Assembly: GCA_031421855.1 (NCBI GenBank)
Contig: JANOPN010000004.1
Span: 1 to 29,834 of the forward strand
Direction: 5' to 3'
DNA from: JAAFHN01 sp031421855
GTDB taxonomy: Bacteria > Pseudomonadota > Gammaproteobacteria > Burkholderiales > Burkholderiaceae_C
DNA length: 29,834 nt
In this document: positions 7,501-14,487 of the stretch, one piece after another
Layout: the number at the start of each line of letters is the position of its first letter
Position numbering within the stretch: the stretch's first letter is position 1
Position numbers and translations under genes: made by a program
The notes under the pieces: generated by a model
Databases searched by the model: none
The model's input: only the letters and a program-made list of their open reading frames with translations
What the model was told of the DNA's origin: nothing

Positions 7501-8250
7501 TTACTCCGGAGCGTGCTTAACGGCGAAGCTGAGCGTGGCGTGCATGCCCGTCTTAGCGGCTTTGGCCGCATCTTCAGTGGGCGCGTCGTAGGCCACGGCA
7601 AGTACGTTGAGCCCCTGATTTCGCACCCGAAAGCTCACCAAGCCGTCTTTTTTAGTTACGGTAGCCTTGGCGTCTGGGTCGCCGAGGTAGTCGCGAATGA
7701 ACTTGGCCCCTGCCACGGGTTTGCCGTCGAACAGCACGCGCACGGTCATCATGTCGTTGATGTGGTGCGGCAATTTGGCTTGCAGTGGCAAGATTTGGAG
7801 ACGATGCCCGACGATGGGTGCGAGCGGCTGGTTCAGGTCAGCCCGGATGTGGGTGGTGTACTTTAAGTAGCGCCCACTCTCAGTCGCTGCTGGCACCTCG
7901 TCGCGGCCTTTGGCAATCCATTTACCCTCGGGCGACTTGCTCCAAAAACCGTTGTCCAGCGTGCCAGTGACGATGGCCGCATCCTTGGCAACGTCGGCAA
8001 TCAGCAAATGATCGGTTTTTCTCCAAGCCGCAGGTAGCACCTTGCCTGTTGAATCCAGCGCGCCAATCTCTTTGAATTTGTCGATGCGGCGAATGGGATC
8101 CGAGTCTTCTGCGCCGTGGCCATAGATGATGGCGGTTTGGCTGGACCGTTCAGCAAACCAAATGCCGTGTGCTTGAATGGGTTTCGCGAGCAAAAGCCCA
8201 AGCCACGTGATCGCGACAAGAGCCCGGGAGGTAGACAAAGGTGATTTCAT
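7501..8250 (-). CDS. DUF4198 periplasmic protein linked to metal uptake
   Basis: The 249-residue product has a signal peptide (hydrophobic ALVAITWLGLLLA, cleavage after QAHG or IQA). The mature protein starts HGIWFAERSSQ, typical of the DUF4198 family, in which a His near the mature N-terminus is conserved. Two beta-rich parts follow, the second (MTVRVLFDGKPVAGAKFI onward) having the look of a fibronectin/transthyretin-like domain. Family members are often encoded beside TonB receptors or metal transporters and are thought to help deliver metal in the periplasm. It is the first gene of a two-gene operon with the receptor. No ribosome binding site is evident upstream: the start codon is only 1 bp from a 16-bp palindrome, so the mRNA may be leaderless or nearly so. 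Confidence 0.82.
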   Translation of the reverse strand: MKSPLSTSRALVAITWLGLLLAKPIQAHGIWFAERSSQTAIIYGHGAEDSDPIRRIDKFKEIGALDSTGKVLPAAWRKTDHLLIADVAKDAAIVTGTLDNGFWSKSPEGKWIAKGRDEVPAATESGRYLKYTTHIRADLNQPLAPIVGHRLQILPLQAKLPHHINDMMTVRVLFDGKPVAGAKFIRDYLGDPDAKATVTKKDGLVSFRVRNQGLNVLAVAYDAPTEDAAKAAKTGMHATLSFAVKHAPE

Positions 8251-8251
8251 G

Positions 8252-8267
8252 GCATTAATGATAATGC
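8252..8267. promoter_or_regulatory. Fur/Zur-type palindromic operator
   Basis: GCATTA-ATGA-TAATGC is a perfect 6-4-6 inverted repeat directly upstream of the DUF4198 start codon. AT-rich palindromes with ATTA/TAAT half-sites are typical of Fur-family operators. A TATCAT -10-like box lies inside it on the minus strand, with TTGGCG 15 bp further upstream. The Zur-like gene 3.4 kb away is the likely cognate regulator (inference). Confidence 0.6.
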
Positions 8268-8342
8268 AATCTCAACATCGCCAATGCCAGCCCAACTCTT
8301 TAATTTTCAGTACTTGCGTGCCCTGCCAAGCACTCCTAATAT

Positions 8343-8400
8343 CGTAGCAACGAACTCAATAAAATCGCAGACCAATGGCCAAAAAGTCGTGAAATTTGGG
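8343..8400 (+). repeat. dispersed intergenic repeat, copy 4
   Basis: CGTAGCAACGAACTCAATAA is followed by ATCGCAGACCAATGGCCAAA and GTGAAATTT. It lies just downstream of the SNF2 gene end and upstream of the DUF4198 promoter. Confidence 0.8.
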
Positions 8401-8415
8401 TTGAACTGCCCGATT

Positions 8416-11400
8416 TCAGGCCCCCAACGGCTTGAGCAGCTCTGCCACGTCGCTTTCGGTAAACAAAGCCTGCTTGCGGGCTTGCGAGCCGCTCAAGACG
8501 CCTTCGGCAAGTGCTGCTTTGCGCTCTTGCAGCGCGAGCATGCGCTCTTCAATGGTGCCGCTGGCGACCAGTTTGTAGACCAGCACCTGCTTGGTTTGGC
8601 CCAAACGGTGGGCGCGGTCGGTGGCTTGGTTTTCAACGGCGGGGTTCCACCACGGGTCGTAGTGGATGACGGTGTCGGCTTGCTGCAAATTCAAGCCCAC
8701 ACCACCGGCTTTGAGGCTGATGAGGAACAGCGGCACCTCGCCCGACGTGAAGCGCTCAATGATGGCTTCTCGCTTTTGGCTTTGCCCGGTGAGCTTGACC
8801 CAGCGCATGCCGCGTTTGGACAGCGCGTCTTCGATCAACGACAACATGCTGGTGAACTGCGAAAACACGAGCACCCGGCGACCTTCTTCAATCAACTGGG
8901 GCAGCATGTCCATCAACATGTCGAGCTTGGCTGACTCTTTGACCGCCTTGGCGCTGGTCGTGGGTACCAAACGCGGGTCGCAGCACACTTGGCGCAGCTT
9001 GAGCAAGGCATCCAGCACCTGAATTTGCGACCTCGCCAAACCCTTGGTGGTGAGCGCGTCTCGCACGCTTTTCTCGGTTGCGAGCCGAATCGTCTCGTAC
9101 AAATCAGCCTGCTTGCCACTCAACGCCACGCTGCTGATGGACTCGATCTTGTCGGGCAACTCCACGGCCACGTCGTGCTTGCTGCGGCGCAGCAAAAACG
9201 GCGTGATTCGCTGACGCAATCGCGTCAATTGCTCGGTATCGCCGTGCTTTTCAATCGGTGTGCGAAACAGATTTTTAAAGCCCGCCGAACTGCCCAAGAA
9301 TCCCGGCATCAGAAAATGAAACAAGCTCCACAGCTCGCCCAAGTGGTTTTCGAGGGGTGTGCCGGTCAGGCACAGGCGTTGGCGGCTGCGCAGTTCGCTG
9401 GCGACTTGTGCGGCTTGGGTGTGGGCGTTTTTGATGTTTTGAGCTTCATCAAGCACCACCATCGACCAAGTTGTCTTGAGCCACTCGTCGCGGTCGCGAG
9501 CCAAAAGCGCATACGAGGTGAGCACGATGTCGTGTGCGGCAATGGATGTGAACTGCGCCTGTCTGTCGGTGCCGTGGATGTTGAGCAGCTTCAAGCTGGG
9601 CGTGAAGCGCGCGGTTTCCTTGATCCAATTGCCCATGACGCTCACCGGGCAAACGATCAAAACTGGCGACGTGAGCCGCCCTGACTCCTTCTCAACCAAG
9701 ATGTGCGACAGGGTTTGCACGGTTTTGCCCAAGCCCATGTCGTCAGCCAAGATACCGCCCAAGCTGTTTTCACGCAAAAACTGCAACCAACTCAAACCCT
9801 CTGATTGATAGGGCCGAAGCGCCGCCATGAGGCTGGTGGGTTGCGCAACCGGTTGCAGCGCGTTGGCCCCGCCCGCCAGCTTGGTGAGCAGTTCGCGCAT
9901 TCGACTGGCACCACTCCAGCGCGCGCCTGCACCCAATTGAAGCAGATCAAAGCGCGACAGTCGCATGCTGTCGCCCTGCGCGAGCTTGGGGTTTGCGTCG
10001 AGCAGTTCAATCAACGCTTGTAGCCACGGGCGAATGGCGTCGGTCGGCACCCGCAGCCAGCGTGTGGCCGGGTCTTGCGGATGCGGCACAAACACGTGAT
10101 CGGGAAACTGGCGACCGGTGTGCTCACCGAAAGCGGCCACCAGCGAAGGCAGCACGGGCAAAATATTGACGCGCTGCCCGTCGATCTCAAGCCCCAAAGA
10201 CAAATCAAACCAAGTCGAGGCCGAGTCGTCATCTGCGTCGTCGCCAACCACATGGGCGTGCAGATCGTCGGCCCGGGCGACCCAGTCGCGCAAGCTGTCG
10301 TCCACCTCCACGTCAAAGCCCGCCGCCTTGAACGCCGAAAACCCATCGTCAGCCCACTTCAGCCACGGCTGGAGCATGATCGGGACAAGCGGCGAGCCCG
10401 AGAATCTGCCGTCGCGGTTGCCGCTCAAGCCCAGCGCCTCCAGCGCGTGGCGCGCCGCGTTCTCAGTCGCCAAGTCGCGGTGCAACATGATGCGGTTGGG
10501 CACCGCCACGGCATCGCCGGCCAAGCTTGGGCCTGCGGCGTCGGCAGTCAGTAAAACCGGGCTCGCTTGATGGGGCCAAAATCCGCTTTTGACGTCGTCA
10601 AGCGCGGCGTCATTGCGGTACTCAAACCGCAGCGTCGCAAATGCCAGGCCATGGCTGGTGCGCTGCGCACCGAATGCGGCTTGTATGCGCACCTGCGCGG
10701 TGGGCGTGATGCCGCGCCACTCAACCGGCGCGTTACCAATGGGCGGCAGCGGCAAACCTGCAAATTGGCGCAACAACGCGCCTTCGTGACGCAGCCAGCT
10801 GGTCTCGGGGATGGCAGGCGTTTGCAAGAGGGCTTGTAAGCGCGTCTCGGTCATGCCGCTGGCTTGTGGCTGGCCGAGCAAGGCCACTTCGGCATCCACC
10901 CAAACCGTCATGCCGTGGTGGAGCAGCAGCGCGTTGGGGTGGTCGGGTACCGAGGGCACGAGTTGCCACAAGGTGTCGGTGTTGTGCGGCGAGGGCTTGC
11001 TCGTCCAGGCCCAAGTCAGGGCGTGGGGTTGGGCAAACTTCATCGGCTCGCCCAGCATGCCATCAAACGAGCCCCAATAAAGCCGCCCAGTCGCCGCTGC
11101 CAGTTTGAGCGCCAAAAGCCCGGTTTCGCCCGTCAAATGAGCCTGTGCGCCGCTGCCATAGCCGCTGTAGTAGTAGCTGCGTTCCTCGGCGCGTGCCAAG
11201 GTCTGCATGAGTTGAATGACCTCATTGGCCTCTGGCGTGTCTCGCCGAGGCGACAAGTCTCGCAGCACGCGGCGCTTGCCCCATTGGCCGCTTTTGAGTT
11301 TGCGCGTCGTCACGCAAGACATTTGGAGTCGCTGTTGCACACCGACACTGGTGGTCTTCAGCATGAACAAAACAACATCCGCGCCGTCGCTGGCATCGAT

Positions 11401-11970
11401 TTCGTCTGCCACGTCTGCACTACCCTGACCAGTTTGCGACTCGTCGCTGGCACCAAACAAGTCCAACCATTGAGACACGCCATGGTCTAGCTGCTCGGCG
11501 GCGCTGGGCGGCGGGGGTGGGGGCGGTCGTGCGCTGGTCTCAGCAACCAAACCGGCCAACTGATTTCGTTTCGCGATGAAACGCTCAATCGCTGCGAAAG
11601 CTGCACCATCGACCATGGGGCCGTGCACGGGCTTCGCCGGTGCGTTTTGGCGCACGCCGCCGTCGGCATACGCCGCCTTCATGGCCAAAGCACCCGCGTG
11701 CTTGCAGTTGTGGCCAACGGGGCAGGAGCAGCTCGAGTCAAAGCTGCTGATGACGCCCGCGTCGTCGACCTCCATGTCAATCTCAACCTGATAGCGCTCG
11801 CGGTTGCTGCCACCGACCACGCTCTCCAGCTGCCAGGAGCCGCCATCGCGCCGGGTGACTTTGAAGTCTGGCCGCACCTGTTGGGTCACGTAAACCTCTC
11901 GCGCCCGCTTGAAGGTTGCGTCGCCTAGGTGCGATTGCAAGCTAGAGAAATCCAGCGTGAAGCCACTCAT
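8416..11970 (-). CDS. SWIM zinc finger / SNF2-family DNA helicase-like ATPase
   Basis: The 1184-residue product is a bacterial Swi2/Snf2 ATPase of the HepA/RapA-like helicase superfamily 2. Near the N-terminus is a SWIM zinc finger (C81-x-C83-x5-C89-x-H91, in CSCPVGHNCKH). A long central region (about 120-700) without recognisable motifs follows. The ATPase core has Walker A DDMGLGKTVQTL (~740), VVLDEAQNIKN (DEAQ box, ~840) and LCLTGTPLENHLGELWSLFH. The C-terminal lobe has RVLVFSQFTSM, SLKAGGVGLNLQQADTVIHY, DPWWNPAVENQA and TDRAHRLGQ (~1121). Such proteins translocate on duplex DNA and remodel protein-DNA or RNA polymerase complexes. The start is 7 bp downstream of lipA with an AAGG ribosome binding site, so it is probably expressed with lipA. 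Its exact cellular role is unknown. Confidence 0.93.
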   Translation of the reverse strand: MSGFTLDFSSLQSHLGDATFKRAREVYVTQQVRPDFKVTRRDGGSWQLESVVGGSNRERYQVEIDMEVDDAGVISSFDSSCSCPVGHNCKHAGALAMKAAYADGGVRQNAPAKPVHGPMVDGAAFAAIERFIAKRNQLAGLVAETSARPPPPPPPSAAEQLDHGVSQWLDLFGASDESQTGQGSADVADEIDASDGADVVLFMLKTTSVGVQQRLQMSCVTTRKLKSGQWGKRRVLRDLSPRRDTPEANEVIQLMQTLARAEERSYYYSGYGSGAQAHLTGETGLLALKLAAATGRLYWGSFDGMLGEPMKFAQPHALTWAWTSKPSPHNTDTLWQLVPSVPDHPNALLLHHGMTVWVDAEVALLGQPQASGMTETRLQALLQTPAIPETSWLRHEGALLRQFAGLPLPPIGNAPVEWRGITPTAQVRIQAAFGAQRTSHGLAFATLRFEYRNDAALDDVKSGFWPHQASPVLLTADAAGPSLAGDAVAVPNRIMLHRDLATENAARHALEALGLSGNRDGRFSGSPLVPIMLQPWLKWADDGFSAFKAAGFDVEVDDSLRDWVARADDLHAHVVGDDADDDSASTWFDLSLGLEIDGQRVNILPVLPSLVAAFGEHTGRQFPDHVFVPHPQDPATRWLRVPTDAIRPWLQALIELLDANPKLAQGDSMRLSRFDLLQLGAGARWSGASRMRELLTKLAGGANALQPVAQPTSLMAALRPYQSEGLSWLQFLRENSLGGILADDMGLGKTVQTLSHILVEKESGRLTSPVLIVCPVSVMGNWIKETARFTPSLKLLNIHGTDRQAQFTSIAAHDIVLTSYALLARDRDEWLKTTWSMVVLDEAQNIKNAHTQAAQVASELRSRQRLCLTGTPLENHLGELWSLFHFLMPGFLGSSAGFKNLFRTPIEKHGDTEQLTRLRQRITPFLLRRSKHDVAVELPDKIESISSVALSGKQADLYETIRLATEKSVRDALTTKGLARSQIQVLDALLKLRQVCCDPRLVPTTSAKAVKESAKLDMLMDMLPQLIEEGRRVLVFSQFTSMLSLIEDALSKRGMRWVKLTGQSQKREAIIERFTSGEVPLFLISLKAGGVGLNLQQADTVIHYDPWWNPAVENQATDRAHRLGQTKQVLVYKLVASGTIEERMLALQERKAALAEGVLSGSQARKQALFTESDVAELLKPLGA

Positions 11971-11977
11971 CGCGGCC

Positions 11978-12973
11978 TTAAACCGGTGCGTCGCCTACGC
12001 CAGCGGCGTGGGCTTGCTCGTCGGCGTGGTAGCTGCTGCGCACCATCGCGCCCACAGCGGCATGCACAAAGCCCATTTTGTAAGCCTCGGCCTCAAACAT
12101 CTTGAACGTGTCGGGGTGGACATAGCGGCGCACAGGCAAATGCGACAGCGACGGCGACAAATACTGCCCAATCGTCAGCATGTCGATGTCGTGGGCTCGC
12201 ATGTCGCGCATCACTTGCAAAATCTCCTCATCCGTCTCACCCAAGCCCACCATGATGCCGCTCTTGGTTGGCACCTTGGGGTGCAAAGCCTTGAATTTCT
12301 TCAGCAAATTCAGGCTAAACGCATAGTCTGAACCCGGGCGCGCCTCTTTGTACAGCCGCGCGGTCGTCTCCAGGTTGTGGTTCATCACGTCAGGCGGCGA
12401 GGCGGTCAAAATTTGCAGCGCACGGTCATCGCGGCCCCGAAAATCGGGCACCAAAACCTCAATCGTGGTCGAGGGCGAGAGCTCGCGAATGGCCTGAATA
12501 CACGCCACAAAGTGCCCAGCACCGCCGTCACGCAAATCGTCGCGGTCCACACTCGTGATCACCACGTATTTGAGCTTCAACGCGGCGATGGTCTTAGCCA
12601 AATTGAGCGGCTCGTCCACATCCAGCGGGTCGGGGCGGCCATGGCCCACATCGCAAAACGGGCAGCGCCGGGTGCATTTGTCACCCATGATCATGAAAGT
12701 GGCTGTGCCCTTGCCAAAACACTCACCAATGTTGGGGCAACTCGCCTCCTCACACACCGTGTGCAGCTTGTGCTCACGCAAAATCGCCTTGATCTCATAA
12801 AAGCGCGTCGAAGGCGAGCCCGCTTTGACGCGGATCCACTCCGGCTTCTTCAACATCGGCCCTTGCTCCACCTTGATCGGAATCCGGCTCAACTTCGCCT
12901 GTGCCTTTTGCTTGGCCAAGGGGTTATAGGTCGCCGTGCTTTGTGCGTCGCGCACAACCTCTGAGGTGCTCAT
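11978..12973 (-). CDS. lipA: lipoyl synthase
   Basis: The 331-residue product is the radical-SAM enzyme that inserts two sulfurs into octanoyl groups on the lipoyl domains of 2-oxo-acid dehydrogenases and GcvH. Both iron-sulfur sites are present: the auxiliary cluster C74-x4-C79-x5-C85 (CEEASCPNIGEC) and the radical-SAM cluster C100-x3-C104-x2-C107 (CTRRCPFCDVG). The barrel carries YVVITSVDRDDLRDGG, EVLVPDFRG and MNHNLETT. The C-terminal RSSYHAD supplies the conserved RSSY motif. I chose the ATG at 12973 (MSTSEVV), 16 codons inside the longest frame; neither start has a strong ribosome binding site. The usual partner lipB is not next to it here. Immediately upstream lies a long repeat-filled gap. 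Confidence 0.96.
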   Translation of the reverse strand: MSTSEVVRDAQSTATYNPLAKQKAQAKLSRIPIKVEQGPMLKKPEWIRVKAGSPSTRFYEIKAILREHKLHTVCEEASCPNIGECFGKGTATFMIMGDKCTRRCPFCDVGHGRPDPLDVDEPLNLAKTIAALKLKYVVITSVDRDDLRDGGAGHFVACIQAIRELSPSTTIEVLVPDFRGRDDRALQILTASPPDVMNHNLETTARLYKEARPGSDYAFSLNLLKKFKALHPKVPTKSGIMVGLGETDEEILQVMRDMRAHDIDMLTIGQYLSPSLSHLPVRRYVHPDTFKMFEAEAYKMGFVHAAVGAMVRSSYHADEQAHAAGVGDAPV

Positions 12974-13106
12974 GTCGGGGTTGCCAGTTTTTGGAGTCGT
13001 GTGCGCTTGCCCAAACAGCAAGCGCGAAGCCCGATTTTAGTCATAGGACTTACGCAAAACCGCCCCAGCGGCGTTGCAGCTCCTAGCCCGAATATTTCAA
13101 TCGGTG

Positions 13107-13230
13107 TTGGGGGGCAGTTCAACGCTTCAGGCGCTGAGGCCGCAGAGAGCTGAAAAGAGGGTTTTGGGGTGTTTTCGATGCTTTTTTGGCACTTGGTCAA
13201 CGGATTCTTTGGGTTTGTTGCTATCACTAT
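13107..13230 (-). repeat. composite repeat, left arm of an inverted pair
   Basis: Read on the minus strand it begins with the dispersed-repeat core (ATAGCAACAAACCCAAAGAA, then TCCGTTGACCAAGTGC). It continues with an A-run, ACCCTCTTTTCAGCTCTCTG, GCCTCAGCGCCTGAAGCG and TTGAACTGCCCCCC. It aligns along its whole length, with scattered mismatches, to the plus-strand sequence at 14366-14487. Together the two enclose the ORF6N gene. Confidence 0.85.
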
Positions 13231-13387
13231 TAAAGTGAAACCAGAGCTCGATTCCAACGAAATGCGATGATGTGAGGCTGCGCGCGTTCTTCGCGCATCC
13301 GCTACCCTTCAGATTTTAGACCCCACTTCTCGTGGTCGTATTGCAGCATGATGCGGCTGCCTTGCGGTGGCGAAGAATCCTAAAGCT

Positions 13388-13430
13388 GTAGCAACGAACG
13401 TAGAAAGAACGGAGACATTAGGGTGATTCA
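13388..13430 (+). repeat. dispersed intergenic repeat, copy 5 (partial)
   Basis: GTAGCAACGAACG is followed by AACGGAGACATTAGGGTGAT; the middle and tail are diverged. It lies in the gap before the ORF6N gene. The rest of the 508-bp lipA-ORF6N gap (12974-13481), outside this copy and the composite repeat, holds no gene that I can support. Confidence 0.65.
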
Positions 13431-13481
13431 ACGTCACCGCCTGCGTTGCTGCTTTCGGACGCGTAAAGCCTACACTTGGGC

Positions 13482-14144
13482 ATGAACAGAACAAATGCGA
13501 GCAGCGAAATCACTCCTCTGGACGTGGGTGAAATCGCCCAGCGCATTCAAACTGTTCGCGGCCACCGCGTCATCATGGATGCGGATTTGGCGGCTTTCTA
13601 TGGCGAGTCAACCAAACGCTTCAACCAGCAAGTGCGGCGCAATCTGGCCAGATTTCCGGCAGACTTCATGTTTCAGCTCGATGCGGATGAGGCTCAGTCT
13701 CTAAGGTTGCAATTTGCAACCTTAGAGACTGATCGGAGCGGCAAGCCCGGACGCGGGCGCTATAGCAAGTACTTGCCGCTTGCGTTCACAGAGCACGGTG
13801 CAATCATGGCTGCAACGCTGCTTAACAGTGCGCGCGCCACCGAAATCAGTGTGCATGTGGTGCGAGCGTTCGTGCAGTGGCGATCCATGTTGGCTGCAAA
13901 CCGCGAACTTTCGCAGAAGCTTCACACGCTTCAGCGCAAGGTCTCCAGCCACGATGAATCCATTGCAGATTTGGTGGAGTCGATGCGCCAATTGCTGACC
14001 GCACCACCCGAGCCACCCAAGCGACCCATTGGGTTCATCACCGAGCAGGATTTTGCGAAGGACGCGAAGCCAAAGAACGCCGCAGGCGCTGCAAAGACGG
14101 CCAAGACCAGCGCAAAGACTGCGATGAAGAGCAAGCGGCGCTAG
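13482..14144 (+). CDS. ORF6N-domain DNA-binding protein
   Basis: The 220-residue product has an N-terminal ORF6N domain (about 18-110), a DNA-binding module related to KilA-N that is common in phage and mobile-element proteins. Signatures are RVIMDADLAAFYGESTKRFN, QVRRNLARFPADFMFQL, and KYLPLAFTEHGAIMAATLLN, followed by AVQWRSML-like helices. A coiled-coil-like stretch (REGEL-type heptads in ANRELSQKLHTLQRKV) links to a C-terminal tail very rich in Lys, Ala and Thr ending KSKRR, likely a non-specific DNA-binding tail. A TTG two codons upstream is possible, but the ATG at 13482 is the better start. A 37-bp palindrome lies inside the coding sequence at codons 72-84. The gene is enclosed by inverted ~120-bp repeats, which suggests acquisition as a unit. 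Its role is unknown. Confidence 0.88.
   Translation: MNRTNASSEITPLDVGEIAQRIQTVRGHRVIMDADLAAFYGESTKRFNQQVRRNLARFPADFMFQLDADEAQSLRLQFATLETDRSGKPGRGRYSKYLPLAFTEHGAIMAATLLNSARATEISVHVVRAFVQWRSMLAANRELSQKLHTLQRKVSSHDESIADLVESMRQLLTAPPEPPKRPIGFITEQDFAKDAKPKNAAGAAKTAKTSAKTAMKSKRR
13695..13731. repeat. perfect palindrome, 18-bp arms with 1-bp centre, inside ORF6N gene
   Basis: The left arm CAGTCTCTAAGGTTGCAA is exactly complementary to the right arm TTGCAACCTTAGAGACTG, with T13713 at the centre. It encodes QSLRLQFATLETD within the ORF6N domain. The arms would form a very stable hairpin in DNA or mRNA. Confidence 0.97.
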
Positions 14145-14298
14145 CCGCAGCAACGATCTACCGCGCAACGCCTTCGCAATCCTCGGCAGTTGCGCCTTGA
14201 GCGACAGATCGGGTGGAGAGGGCTTTGCTTATTTAGCAGCTAAAAAGATGGTGCGGGCGCGGGTGGGGTTCAGAGGGCAGGCAAACGACGGATTTGAA

Positions 14299-14323
14299 GC
14301 AAAACATGGGGGTCAAGTTTTGC
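14299..14323. repeat. short inverted repeat, possible mobile-element footprint
   Basis: GCAAAAC and GTTTTGC flank ATGGGGGTCAA. I associate the GGGGGTCAAGTTTTGCATTA string with sequences near REP-associated or IS200-like transposase genes in other bacteria, but this is from memory and no transposase is present. The rest of the 314-bp gap 14145-14458 shows nothing apart from the composite repeat. Confidence 0.3.
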
Positions 14324-14365
14324 ATTACGACATTTTCCCTTGAATTCACTTCCGATTTCGCTGCA

Positions 14366-14487
14366 ATAGTAATAGCATTAACTCCAATGAATCCAGAGAC
14401 TAAGTGCTAAAAAAAGCACTGAAACCACCTAAAACCCCTCTTCTCAGCTCTCAGCGCCTCAGAGCCTCTGCGTTGAACTGCCCCCAA
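14366..14487 (+). repeat. composite repeat, right arm of an inverted pair
   Basis: It begins with the dispersed-repeat core (ATAGTAATAGCATTAACTCC, AATGAATCCAGAGACTAAGT). It then has an A-run, ACCCCTCTTCTCAGCTCTCA, GCGCCTCAGAGCCTCTGCG and TTGAACTGCCCCC. The last ~29 bp are also the 3' end of the helicase gene on the opposite strand. Confidence 0.85.

Noticed and set aside
8252..8267. NikR operator
   Set aside because: The dyad spacing (6-4-6) does not fit the widely spaced GTATGA-N16-TCATAC nickel regulator site.
11909..12331. A plus-strand frame opposite the lipA end and SNF2 start
   Set aside because: It is antisense to conserved lipA motifs with no recognisable product.
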